Assembly (NCBI RefSeq): GCF_000203975.2
Contig: NZ_AFCF02000008.1
Location: 580,983 to 644,982 of the forward strand
Source of the DNA: Leisingera sp. ANG1
GTDB taxonomy: Bacteria > Pseudomonadota > Alphaproteobacteria > Rhodobacterales > Rhodobacteraceae
DNA: 64,000 bases
Direction: 5' to 3'
This document shows, in pieces, positions 44,970 through 53,188 of this stretch. Position 1 is the first letter of the stretch, and each line of letters begins with the position of its first letter. The translations under genes and the position numbers were made by a program. The notes under the pieces are model-generated. The model was not told the origin of the DNA. It ran no database searches and saw nothing but the letters and a program-made list of their open reading frames with translations.

Positions 44970-45737
44970 TCAAAGCTGGCAGAAGCTGACATCATCCAGC
45001 AGCATTTCCACTGCTTGCGGGTTCGAATTGGCGGTCAGCCCAACCTGAAAGCGGTCGGCCTGCTCCTGCACTGCGACGTCCATATGGCGGGAAACGATCT
45101 CCTGCGTCAGCAGCGTGGTGCCGCGAACATCGCTCACCCTTTCACCGTCCAGCATCACAACAGAGCGGCCTTGCTCGCCTGTGCCCAGGGTCACTTGCCA
45201 AGACACCTCGTGCCAACCCCCGGCCGCAACCATATGCGGTGCGGTTGGCAGAAACGCCTGTTTGATGCCGATCTTGGAGCGATCCACCCGCAACATACCG
45301 CGGCGCAGATACAGCCGTACACCGGGATTGGTCTCCAGCCCGCAGGACGCGCATTCCAGGTCCATCAGGATCAGGCTGTTGAGCGGTGTGCCCAACGGGA
45401 AATAGAACCTTGCCTGCATCAGGATCACGCTGCCGGCCTGCAGCGGTTCAAACCGGTGGATATAGTCTGCCTTGCCCACCTTGCCCTTCTGTTTGGGTCC
45501 TGCTGTCAGCCGCGCCACCTGGTTTCCCGGCTGCACCGGATCATTTACCAGAACTGCAGTGCCGCGCTGCAACTGCACATGAGCGAAGCCGCCATGCTCT
45601 CCGCCGCTGCCAAAGCTCCAATACCGGCCCTCGGACGGGCACACATCCTGCGCACTGCTGCCGCCCGCCGCCAGAGCAGCAGCAATAGTCAGGACAGGAA
45701 ACACGCTCCTGCGCAGGCGGCACTTGAGCAATCGCAT
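44970..45737 (-). CDS. Sec-exported lectin/lyase-like protein (paralogue of the RTX protein domain)
   Basis: A 255-residue protein with a Sec signal (RRSVFPVLTIAAALAAGGSSAQD) and a beta-sandwich domain homologous by eye to the RTX protein at 28321. Matching pieces: LILMDLECASCGLETNPGVRLY versus the DLESN...NPGVR region, and SKIGIKQAF versus GKIGIKELW, then FQVGLTANSN versus VQIGLTANVN. Both resemble heparin-lyase-like glycan-binding folds. It lies convergent to the DegT gene with a 7-base gap. ATG 45737 was chosen for the signal peptide; the frame opens at 45833. It may bind or cleave the EPS in the periplasm. Confidence 0.78.
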   Translation of the reverse strand: MRLLKCRLRRSVFPVLTIAAALAAGGSSAQDVCPSEGRYWSFGSGGEHGGFAHVQLQRGTAVLVNDPVQPGNQVARLTAGPKQKGKVGKADYIHRFEPLQAGSVILMQARFYFPLGTPLNSLILMDLECASCGLETNPGVRLYLRRGMLRVDRSKIGIKQAFLPTAPHMVAAGGWHEVSWQVTLGTGEQGRSVVMLDGERVSDVRGTTLLTQEIVSRHMDVAVQEQADRFQVGLTANSNPQAVEMLLDDVSFCQL

Positions 45738-45822
45738 GGCGGACCTACTCTCAGTTGAACACAAACTAAGGATATAGGGCTCTTTTCCGGTTTGCCCGGA
45801 AACTGCCCTGGTGGGACAGGAC

Positions 45823-46986
45823 ATGAATGCCATTCAGCCGCAGACCCTCACCTTTGCCCTGCCGCATCTGAAAGCAGGCGGAATCGAAATGGTTGTGAAA
45901 GCGCTGCTGTGCAACCTAGACCGCAGCCGCTGGGCACCGGTCCTGATACTAAACCGCGCCGAAGGGGAGCTTCTGGCGCAATTGCCCCCCGACGTGCCGG
46001 TGCTGAATTGCGGCGGTAGGGGGCTGCTGCAGAGGTCCCGGGCATTGGCGCGGCTGCTGAGGAAACATCCCGCCGCAGTCTTATACTCCGGCACCAATGC
46101 CATGAATCTTTCGGCTGTCCTGGCGGTCTCCCTGCTGCCGCCGCACCTGCAGCCAAAGCTGGTGATTTCCGAGCACACGACAGCGGAAACCTATCTCGCC
46201 ACAGCACGGCACCCCTTGCTGCGGAAATTGCTGATCCGCGCGCTCTATCCGCGGGCGGATCACCTGGCGGTGCCGCTGCACGCAATCGGCGAAGGATGGC
46301 AGGTCGCGCTCAACTTACCCGGGCCGCCGCTGGCCTGCCTGCCAAACCCTGTTCTGAACGAAGCCGATCTGGACCGGCTGCGACGCGACCCTCCGGCCCG
46401 GGTGCCGGGGAGGATCGTGGCTGCCGGGCGGCTGATACCGGACAAGGGGCATGACGTGCTGATCCGGGCCTTTGCCGAGGTGCGGCGGGCCACGCCCGGC
46501 GCTAAGCTGTTGATCTACGGTACCGGACCGCAGCATCCCAGTCTGAAGACACTCACACAGGACTTGGGCGTGGAGGACCATGTGCATCTGATGGGGTATT
46601 CATCGGATCTGCTGCGCGAATTTGCCCGCGCAGAGCTGGCCGTGCTGCCGTCCTTGCGCGAAGGTTTCGGAAATGTCGCGGTCGAGGCCTTGGCTGCAGG
46701 CACACCGCTGGTGGCGAGCCGCTGCCTGGGCCCCGAAGCAATCCTCCAGGGTGGCAAGCTGGGCGTGCTGGTGCCTCCGGGTGACGCAGGCGCGCTTGCA
46801 AATGCAATCCTCAAGGAGATGCAATCCCGGCCGGACGCAGAAATACTGGCCCGCGGGCAAGAGGCCGCTATTAAATACAAAATACCTTCTGCAGTAGCCG
46901 CGTTTGACAGCTTCGCCAGCGGGATTCTAAGAGCGGATGGAGCCGTGCCTTTGCAGCCAGCCCGCAAGGCCGCGGACATCCGGTAG
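45823..46986 (+). CDS. Family 4 glycosyltransferase
   Basis: A 387-residue GT-B enzyme. Seen: FALPHLKAGGIEMVVKALL for the N-terminal domain (donor-side GGIE loop), VISEHTTAETYL, VAAGRLIPDKGHDVLIRAF, and LPSLREGFGNVAVEALAAG with the E-x7-E pair. It would add a sugar during EPS repeat-unit assembly. ATG 45823 was preferred to GTG 45811. It is convergent with the exporter gene. Confidence 0.9.
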   Translation: MNAIQPQTLTFALPHLKAGGIEMVVKALLCNLDRSRWAPVLILNRAEGELLAQLPPDVPVLNCGGRGLLQRSRALARLLRKHPAAVLYSGTNAMNLSAVLAVSLLPPHLQPKLVISEHTTAETYLATARHPLLRKLLIRALYPRADHLAVPLHAIGEGWQVALNLPGPPLACLPNPVLNEADLDRLRRDPPARVPGRIVAAGRLIPDKGHDVLIRAFAEVRRATPGAKLLIYGTGPQHPSLKTLTQDLGVEDHVHLMGYSSDLLREFARAELAVLPSLREGFGNVAVEALAAGTPLVASRCLGPEAILQGGKLGVLVPPGDAGALANAILKEMQSRPDAEILARGQEAAIKYKIPSAVAAFDSFASGILRADGAVPLQPARKAADIR

Positions 46987-47034
46987 CTTCGAGACAGCAT
47001 TTGATGCGGGAACAGCGCTTCCGCACTCGCAGCT

Positions 47035-48264
47035 TCAGCCTGGCTCCAGCTCTGCAAACCCGCCGCGGCGCACCTCCACCAGGTCGCCTGGCAGGACCTG
47101 AGTGTTCAATGCGGCTGGCAGAACCTGCTCGCCCTGCCCGGTGTTTCGGCGAATGCGGTATTCCGGCGGCAGCAGCGGTCCGGTGGCGGGCACTTGCCCC
47201 AGCGCCGCAGACAGCGCCCGGATCAGCTCGCGCGAGGCGGTGACCTCCGCTTCTTCATTTCGGATGGACGCCATGATCGTTGCCAGCTCTGCGGTGATTT
47301 GCTGCGCCCGCACCCGGCGGGCATCCTCGACCGAGGAAAGCAGGTTAATTTCCGTCTGCCGTGCGCGGGCCTCATAACTGGCCGAGAGCATCAGCTCGAT
47401 GTTCTCGTCGTTGTAGATTGACCGCAGCTGGCGCACCCGCTCGGTGCTGGTCAACCCGCGGTCAAGCAGGCTTTCCAGATCTTTCAGGGCTTTGGCACTG
47501 GCTTCAATCTGCTCGCGCAGGATCGTCTGCTGGCTGGACAAGGCGCTCGCTTCCTGGGCGGCCAGGTCCGCCTGGATCTGGACAGAAGCCGCCCGCACCT
47601 GGTCGCGTTCCGCCCGGGCCCGCAGGATCGCAATCTGCTCAGCAATCAGAGAATCCGCTTCTGGCCCGGCCAGGGCAGAGAAGGCGGCGTCCGGCTCCAG
47701 GGACACCACACCAGAGCTTTCGGCCAGCAGCCGCAACCGCTGCGCATGCAGGTCCACCATGGCGGATTGGCGCACGGCTATCTTGGAGCGTTCATCGGCG
47801 ATCCGGATATCCAGCTGGCTGGAGGCCGCTTCGCTTTCGCGCGGAAATAACCCCCCGGACACTGCTAGAATGCGCCCGACCGTAAGGCCCTCGCGGTAAG
47901 CAACTTCGCCGGGTGTCACGACATCGCCAAGGGCATAAACCGGGCGCCAGCGGCTCACGCTGACGGCAACTGAGGCCGGCAGGCCGGTACGCTCGCTCAG
48001 CAGCGCTTCCAGGCTGGCTTCCAGTGCGGCCGGTGTTTGCCCCGCTGCGGGCACTTCGCCGACCACATGCAGGGACAGCCTGCCGTCGGGGCGGACCCTG
48101 TAGTCCCGGGTGAGGTCTTCGCGGTTCAGAACGGAGATATTTACCTCGTCCCCCGGCCCCAGCACCGGCGTTTGCGCAGCTGCGGTAATGGCGGCCAGAC
48201 AGACCAATAGGACTGCCCCCGCCAAGCGGGCCTGCAGTCTTGTGATGAATGTGCGGCGGGCCAT
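47035..48264 (-). CDS. Outer-membrane polysaccharide export protein (OPX, ExoF-type)
   Basis: A 409-residue protein with a Sec signal (LAGAVLLVCLAAITAAAQ; no lipobox, the Cys is in the hydrophobic core), a polysaccharide-export domain (LGPGDEVNISVLNREDLTRD, ~residues 35-105), an SLBB region (ALGDVVTPGEVAYREGLTV, ~113), a long periplasmic coiled coil (~170-345) and a second SLBB-like end (LNTQVLPGDLVEVRRGG). ExoF/Wza-type proteins guide EPS to and through the outer membrane. AGGAGGG lies 7 bases before the ATG. It is the only exporter in the window. Confidence 0.9.
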   Translation of the reverse strand: MARRTFITRLQARLAGAVLLVCLAAITAAAQTPVLGPGDEVNISVLNREDLTRDYRVRPDGRLSLHVVGEVPAAGQTPAALEASLEALLSERTGLPASVAVSVSRWRPVYALGDVVTPGEVAYREGLTVGRILAVSGGLFPRESEAASSQLDIRIADERSKIAVRQSAMVDLHAQRLRLLAESSGVVSLEPDAAFSALAGPEADSLIAEQIAILRARAERDQVRAASVQIQADLAAQEASALSSQQTILREQIEASAKALKDLESLLDRGLTSTERVRQLRSIYNDENIELMLSASYEARARQTEINLLSSVEDARRVRAQQITAELATIMASIRNEEAEVTASRELIRALSAALGQVPATGPLLPPEYRIRRNTGQGEQVLPAALNTQVLPGDLVEVRRGGFAELEPG

Positions 48265-48291
48265 ATGCGGTCCCTCCTTTTACCAGTTTGG

Positions 48292-49422
48292 TCAGCCCAC
48301 GAAGGCGGACCGCTTTCGGGTACGCAGCTGCTTCATCTTGCGCGCTTTTTTTCCAACCGGGCGCAGAAGATCCTGGGCTGTCAGCATCAGGTCAGCCACG
48401 CCGTACCGGCGGCAGACGCGCAGCCGGTGGAAGGTTTCAAATTCATCCGCCAGACGGTCGAGGAACGGTGTTGAGCGCAGCGTGTTCGAGCTTTTGCAGC
48501 CTCGCGCGATAGCAGCCTCGACCCCCCTCCAGGCCATGATCCGTCCGGGTGAAATCTTGCTGTATGACTCGTCGAAATCCAGGATCAGCCCGTAGGAGGT
48601 GCCACCAGCCTCCACACACAGGCTGCTGGCGGCCGGACGGCCCTCGATGGTCAGAAGGTGCACAGCCATGGTGCCGCTGGCTGACATCCGCCGCCAAAGT
48701 TCCTGAAAGAAGTCACGGGTGCGCCTGCTGGAGCCGATGTCGGTGCCGAGCCGGGCTTTCCAGGTCCGTGCTGACAGGCTCAGTGCAGCATCCAGAATGC
48801 GGTCGGAAGCGTCGCCAGGACTGTCAGCAGTCAGCATCTCATGTTCCCGCAGATTCAGCGCCCTGTGGCCTGCGCGCAGCGAACTGCGGAACTTCCTGCT
48901 GCGCCGGGCCAGACAAGCATCCAGGCCGTCATCATGGCGGCAGACAGCCGCCCGGATCTCTTGACGCTGACGGCGGCGCAGACCGCCCTTGCCAGATGCT
49001 TCGCTGAACCGGCTGAGCGCCGGTGTTGTCCGCACAGGTGTCAGATCCGCGAAATCACACCCCTTTGCCGCCAGCATTTCCTCCAGAAGCGCACCAGCAT
49101 CCGCCTCCTGCCCAGGTGCGGCCAGAATGTCGTGAAACCCTGCCCGGTCGCTGCACAGCATCATCAGCTTGCGCACCTGCGGCCCGCCTTGCCACAGCGG
49201 CACGCGTTTCACGCCCATAGGCAGTGCCGCTGTCAGCTGGCCATCACGCCAGACACAGCCAATCCGCGGTGCCGCCCCCTCGCCAAAGGCCCCGGCCCAG
49301 GACAAAATCCAGTCCATTGACGAAAACGGACCGCCGTCTGACGCGGCATGCAGCTCCGCCCAGGCAGGCTGCAGCGCGGCCAGTGCACCAATATCCGTTA
49401 TGATTTCCGTCTTTGAAGCCAA
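48292..49422 (-). CDS. FemAB/BioF2-like GNAT-fold acyltransferase (copy 4)
   Basis: A 376-residue protein. Features shared with copy 3: FSSMDWILSWAGAFGE, SRKFRSSLRAGHRALNLREHE, GTSYGLILDFDESYSKISPGRIMAWRGVE and a C-terminal basic tail. It probably acylates or aminoacylates EPS sugars. It lies 28 bases upstream of the exporter gene on the same strand, so the two are likely one transcript. Confidence 0.78.
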   Translation of the reverse strand: MASKTEIITDIGALAALQPAWAELHAASDGGPFSSMDWILSWAGAFGEGAAPRIGCVWRDGQLTAALPMGVKRVPLWQGGPQVRKLMMLCSDRAGFHDILAAPGQEADAGALLEEMLAAKGCDFADLTPVRTTPALSRFSEASGKGGLRRRQRQEIRAAVCRHDDGLDACLARRSRKFRSSLRAGHRALNLREHEMLTADSPGDASDRILDAALSLSARTWKARLGTDIGSSRRTRDFFQELWRRMSASGTMAVHLLTIEGRPAASSLCVEAGGTSYGLILDFDESYSKISPGRIMAWRGVEAAIARGCKSSNTLRSTPFLDRLADEFETFHRLRVCRRYGVADLMLTAQDLLRPVGKKARKMKQLRTRKRSAFVG

Positions 49423-49743
49423 AATACCCGCCCGTCAGAACACTTCTATGCAACCTAGATGGCATTCGGTGCTTGTCCACGCAGGCTTGTGAAATAGCGG
49501 CAGCCGTTGGAACTGGCAGATAACCGCAAGAAACGGCCAGCGCGTTAGGCGGAGAAAGGATCAGGAGGTTCCCGGGGCGGCAAAGCGCCGGGCGGATCAG
49601 GCAGTTCCGGCATACAGGTGCCGGAAACGGCCATCTTACACCGAGAGGATAGAAGCAGGCTCTGCATCGGCCTAGCACTTGCCCATGGCACGCGGAATTC
49701 CGTGGCCTCAGGAAGATCAATACAATTAGTTGGAGTGTCTCAC
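49423..49743. other. 321-base divergent gap
   Basis: No gene. It separates the acyltransferase (minus) and the EF-hand gene (plus) and holds the dyad at 49605-49626 (below). A longer frame through the EF-hand gene's upstream region is open from 49618 but has no ribosome site. Confidence 0.5.
49605..49626. promoter_or_regulatory. Dyad TTCCGGCA-N6-TGCCGGAA
   Basis: A perfect 8-bp inverted repeat with a 6-base centre, 118 bases before the EF-hand gene. It may be an operator or a hairpin. It shares a TTCCG/CGGAA core with the dyad at 42193. Confidence 0.4.
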
Positions 49744-49992
49744 ATGAAAAAACTCGCACTGACCGCCACCGCCCTTGCTGCTTTGGCCGCTTCGCCGCTG
49801 GCGGCGATGGATTCCATCACTGAGGCCGATACCGACGGCAATGGCACCTATTCGCTGGAAGAGCTGCAGGCGGCGTTTCCCGACCTGACAGAGGAAACCT
49901 TTGCGACCATCGACGCCAATGCCGACGGCGAGGCGGATCTGGCTGAGGTGAAGGCAGCGGAGGAGGCCGGCCTGCTGGCAGCGGCTGGCTGA
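49744..49992 (+). CDS. Small periplasmic EF-hand protein
   Basis: An 82-residue protein with a Sec signal (KKLALTATALAALAASPLAA; cleavage near residue 21) and two EF-hand loops: DTDGNGTYSLEE (~residues 30-41), a full 12-residue loop with the final Glu, and DANADGEADLAEV (~57-69), also with its acidic positions. It would bind Ca2+ in the periplasm; its job is unknown. GGAG lies 8 bases before ATG 49744; the frame open further upstream to 49618 has no signal peptide at its N-terminus and is rejected. A strong terminator follows. Confidence 0.85.
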   Translation: MKKLALTATALAALAASPLAAMDSITEADTDGNGTYSLEELQAAFPDLTEETFATIDANADGEADLAEVKAAEEAGLLAAAG

Positions 49993-50067
49993 CCCCGCGG
50001 CAAGGCGGCTCCCCCCTCAAAACCAGCCGCCTTGCCACTTGCGGTTCCCCCTGATGTTAAATGGTGC

Positions 50068-50093
50068 AAGGCCCTGCTCGGCAGGGCCTTTTT
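50068..50093 (+). terminator. Rho-independent terminator
   Basis: AAGGCCCTGC-TCG-GCAGGGCCTT, a perfect 10-bp stem with a 3-base loop, running into TTTTT (50089-50093). It ends the EF-hand transcript; on the other strand the same stem lacks a good U run, so it would end the nor operon transcript less well. Confidence 0.9.
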
Positions 50094-50109
50094 ACGCGTC
50101 CATGAAGGA

Positions 50110-50334
50110 TTAGCTGCCGTCGGCCTGCCGCTTCAGCCGCTCGATATGGCGGGCAAAAATGTAAGTTGCCGGCAAGCCGAGCAGCAGTCCCCAAGCCACT
50201 GACTCATACGGGGTCAGCACCTGCCAGCCGATCCAGCTGGCAATCAGCGATGCAAAGAAGATGTTGACGGCCGCCGCCCCCGCCCCGAATGGGTAAAGCG
50301 CTGCCAGCAACCGCCAGGAGGGCCGCGGTGTCAT
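50110..50334 (-). CDS. Small membrane protein of the nor operon (NorF-position)
   Basis: A 74-residue protein with two hydrophobic segments (LLAALYPFGAGAAAVNIFFASLIASW and ESVAWGLLLGLPATYIFA) and a basic tail. Small membrane proteins named NorE/NorF follow norCBQD in Paracoccus and relatives and support NO reductase assembly or activity. Position and size fit NorF, but I cannot confirm homology. Its ATG overlaps the stop of the 57-codon gene. Confidence 0.7.
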   Translation of the reverse strand: MTPRPSWRLLAALYPFGAGAAAVNIFFASLIASWIGWQVLTPYESVAWGLLLGLPATYIFARHIERLKRQADGS

Positions 50335-50504
50335 CGCCGGCTCACCAGGTATTGGACGAACCCCAAGCTGACGATCAGCGCGATGGAACCCATCAGAAAC
50401 CAGAACTCCGCTGTTTCGGTCTGCGGCTGCGGGATCGGCCGTTCAAAACTGGTGGCAAATACGCTGGACGGGGCCAGCAAGGCCAGAGCGAGGATACGTT
50501 TCAT
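50331..50504 (-). CDS. 57-residue membrane protein between norD and the NorF-position gene
   Basis: A short ORF, read by hand. It has an N-terminal signal-like MKRILALALLAPSSVFA, a short polar stretch (TSFERPIPQPQTETAE) and one C-terminal membrane helix (FWFLMGSIALIVSLGFVQYL) with the tail VSRR. The start lies one base upstream of the norD stop, and its stop overlaps the next ATG, so it sits tightly inside the operon. Typical of a NorE/NorF-like accessory, possibly a cut-down NorE. No family is certain. Confidence 0.65.
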   Translation of the reverse strand: MKRILALALLAPSSVFATSFERPIPQPQTETAEFWFLMGSIALIVSLGFVQYLVSRR

Positions 50505-50505
50505 C

Positions 50506-52386
50506 TCAGTGCTCCATGGTCAGGGATTGATAGATTTCCGGCAGCGCGCGCGGCAGCCGGTCAGGGTCAGGCAGCAGGGTGAACCCGGCGCGCCCGAAGA
50601 TGCGGGCAAACCAGTCCTGCCCGTCGGCGTCGATCACAACGCCATGCACCGATTGGCCCAGGGCGCGCGCCTCTCGCACCGCCATGCGGCTGTCCTCGAT
50701 GCCATGCACGCCTTCGTAGTGGTCCAGATCGTTTGGCTTTCCATCGGTCAGCACCAAGAGCAGGCGGCGTTCGGACCCTTCCTCTGCCAGTTGGGCAGAG
50801 GAATGGCGGATTGCTGCGCCGAGCCTTGTGTAGTGGCCGGGCTTGAAGCCGCCGATGCGGGCGGTGACCGCTTCTGACATCACGTCTTCGAACCCTTTGG
50901 CGCGGGTCAGGAACACCCGGTCGCGGCGCAGGGAGGAGAACCCCCAGATGCCCAGCCGGTCGCCCGCGGTGGCGATGCCGCTGGCCAGAGCCGCAAGCGA
51001 CTCGCGGGCAGTTTCGATCACCGGGCGGTCGCCGACCGTCGCCTCGGTAGAGCGGGAGCAGTCCATCAGCACCGCCACGCTCAGGTCGCGGGCCATCGGG
51101 CGGCTGGCCTGCCAGACGCGGTCGCTGCCTTGCTGGCCGCAGGCCAGATCGACATGGGATTTGACCACCGCTTCCAGGTCCAGCTCGTCACCGTCCAGCT
51201 GCCGCGGCAACATCACCCGGCGCGGGTGCAGCGGCGCAAACTGGCGGCGCACGCGGCTAACCAGCCGCGGATCGGGCTGGAAGCTGTCTGCGGGGTTGCC
51301 CTCGGCCTCCAGCACGCAAGTATGGGCGGGCATGTGCTTGCCCAGCCGGTGGTTCCATTCCGGATAGGTGAACTGCCCCGCCAGCCGTTCATGCTCGGCA
51401 TCCTGCGGCGACAGGTCCAGCGAGATCCGCAGCCGCGAAGCCGCACGTTTCATGTGCTGCGAGAGGGTGAGGTTGTCCTGATCCTCTGCCGCTTTCTGGG
51501 CGTTCTCGTTGTCGTCGTCATCGACCATACGGTTGATGTTCAGGCTTTCGGCCCAGGACAGGATGGATTCGAACCGGTGAACGATGAAACTGTCCTTGCG
51601 GGTGGTCTGGTCCTGATCCTGGCGCTTGGCCGTCTTGCGGGTGGAGACGGCAAGGCCTGGGGTTTTCATTTCCTCTTCCGCTGCGGGGGCCGCGCCCCTG
51701 CCCGCCTGCGGCACAGGCAGACGCAGCCAGAACGGCACCGGCTGATAGGTGCGGTAGCCGCGCGGCGCGGTGCAGGCGCAGGGTTCGGCAATGCGGCAAT
51801 CAGAGCCGATTTGATCCAGCACCATCCGCTCGATCCGTGCCTCGAACCGCGGCAGGCCGTTGCGTTTGCGGGTCTCAGCAACATGAGCGCAGAAGGCTCC
51901 GTAAGCAGACCGCAGCCCTGGACAGGCAGCGAACACCTTGTCCGCGGCGCGGGCATTGGCAGCGATCTCCAGCTGATCGGCCTGATACCGGTCTTCGTTG
52001 CGCTCAGGCAATTCGATCGAGGCGGCCATTGCAGCCAGCCACAGATAGGCCTTGCGGTTCAATTCCAGGCTGGGAAAAACAGCCATCTCCGGCGGCAGGC
52101 GCAGGCGTTCGCCATCGAAACTGGCCATATGCGCCATCTCGCGCGGGGTGCCGATGCGGCGCAGCCGGTCCGGACGGTGATCCGACAGCACCGCGGGCGC
52201 CACCTGAATCTCCACGCCCCCGGCCCCGCCCAGCGCCCGGAACAAGGCCGCCACGCTGGCGCGCATGTCCTCGAACCGGACGGTGTGTTCGGTCCCATCT
52301 TCTGCGGCGCCGATCCGTGTGGCCATGCCGTGCCACAGGTTGCCAACCGTTTCTTCGGGTTCCAGAAGGTCGAGAGCGTGGATCAT
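50506..52386 (-). CDS. norD: NO reductase activation protein NorD
   Basis: A 626-residue cytoplasmic protein with a C-terminal von Willebrand A domain. The metal-ion-dependent adhesion motif is seen as LMDCSRSTEA (~residue 440), followed by VLTDGKPNDLDHYEG (~545). NorD works with the MoxR-type ATPase NorQ to insert or activate the iron centre of NorB. ATG 52386 was chosen (four bases after the norQ stop); the frame extends 120 bases upstream into norQ and is rejected. Confidence 0.93.
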   Translation of the reverse strand: MIHALDLLEPEETVGNLWHGMATRIGAAEDGTEHTVRFEDMRASVAALFRALGGAGGVEIQVAPAVLSDHRPDRLRRIGTPREMAHMASFDGERLRLPPEMAVFPSLELNRKAYLWLAAMAASIELPERNEDRYQADQLEIAANARAADKVFAACPGLRSAYGAFCAHVAETRKRNGLPRFEARIERMVLDQIGSDCRIAEPCACTAPRGYRTYQPVPFWLRLPVPQAGRGAAPAAEEEMKTPGLAVSTRKTAKRQDQDQTTRKDSFIVHRFESILSWAESLNINRMVDDDDNENAQKAAEDQDNLTLSQHMKRAASRLRISLDLSPQDAEHERLAGQFTYPEWNHRLGKHMPAHTCVLEAEGNPADSFQPDPRLVSRVRRQFAPLHPRRVMLPRQLDGDELDLEAVVKSHVDLACGQQGSDRVWQASRPMARDLSVAVLMDCSRSTEATVGDRPVIETARESLAALASGIATAGDRLGIWGFSSLRRDRVFLTRAKGFEDVMSEAVTARIGGFKPGHYTRLGAAIRHSSAQLAEEGSERRLLLVLTDGKPNDLDHYEGVHGIEDSRMAVREARALGQSVHGVVIDADGQDWFARIFGRAGFTLLPDPDRLPRALPEIYQSLTMEH

Positions 52387-52390
52387 GGCA

Positions 52391-53185
52391 TCACCCGTAG
52401 ACGCTGGCGGCAAGGTCGCGCAGCGCCTGCTGCACATCAGCCTCGTCGCTGAGGGGTTCGATGATGGCGGCCTCCACCGCGCGCTCCACACCCATACCTT
52501 TGGCAATCAGTGTGGCGGCGTAGATCAAGAGACGGGTGGAAACACCTTCCTCCAGGTCCATGCCGGAAAGCTTGCGGATATGGCCCGCCAGCCGCACCAG
52601 CGCGGCGGAGCGGTCCTCGTCCAGCCCGCTCTCGGAAGCGACGACCGCAGTTTCGGCGGAGGCTTCCGGGAAGTCAAAGCCGATCGACAGGAAGCGCTGC
52701 CGGGTCGAGGGCTTCAGCTTCTTCAGGATATTCTGGTAGCCAGGGTTGTAGCTGGCCACCAGCATGAAGGGCTTGGGCGCCGCCAGCTCCTCGCCGGTGC
52801 GGTCGATGACCAGGCGGCGGCGGTCGTCGGTCAGCGGGTGCAAGACCACGGCCACGTCCTTGCGGGCTTCGACCACCTCATCGAGGTAGCAGATGCCGCC
52901 CTCGCGCACCGCGCGGGTCAGCGGACCATCGACCCAGACGGTTTCCCCGCCCTTCAGCAGGTAGCGCCCGATCAGGTCGGCAGCCGACAGGTCGTCATGG
53001 CAGGCAACGGTGTGGAGGGGCAGCCCGAGCCGGGCTGCCATATGTTCCACGAACCGCGTCTTGCCGCAGCCGGTGGGCCCCTTCAGAAGAAGGGGCAGAC
53101 CGTTGGCTTGGGCCATCTCGAAGACGGTGCATTCATCGCCTGCGGGACGGTAGAAGGGCACGGAAGGCATGTTCATTGCGTTCAT
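52391..53185 (-). CDS. norQ: MoxR-type AAA+ ATPase NorQ
   Basis: A 264-residue ATPase with Walker A GPTGCGKTRFV (~residue 37), Walker B GGICYLDEVVEA (~100) and the sensor region KPFMLVASYNPGYQN. It partners with NorD to activate the NO reductase. The gene ends 3 bases before norB's opposite end and precedes norD by 4. Confidence 0.94.
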   Translation of the reverse strand: MNAMNMPSVPFYRPAGDECTVFEMAQANGLPLLLKGPTGCGKTRFVEHMAARLGLPLHTVACHDDLSAADLIGRYLLKGGETVWVDGPLTRAVREGGICYLDEVVEARKDVAVVLHPLTDDRRRLVIDRTGEELAAPKPFMLVASYNPGYQNILKKLKPSTRQRFLSIGFDFPEASAETAVVASESGLDEDRSAALVRLAGHIRKLSGMDLEEGVSTRLLIYAATLIAKGMGVERAVEAAIIEPLSDEADVQQALRDLAASVYG

Positions 53186-53188
53186 GGC

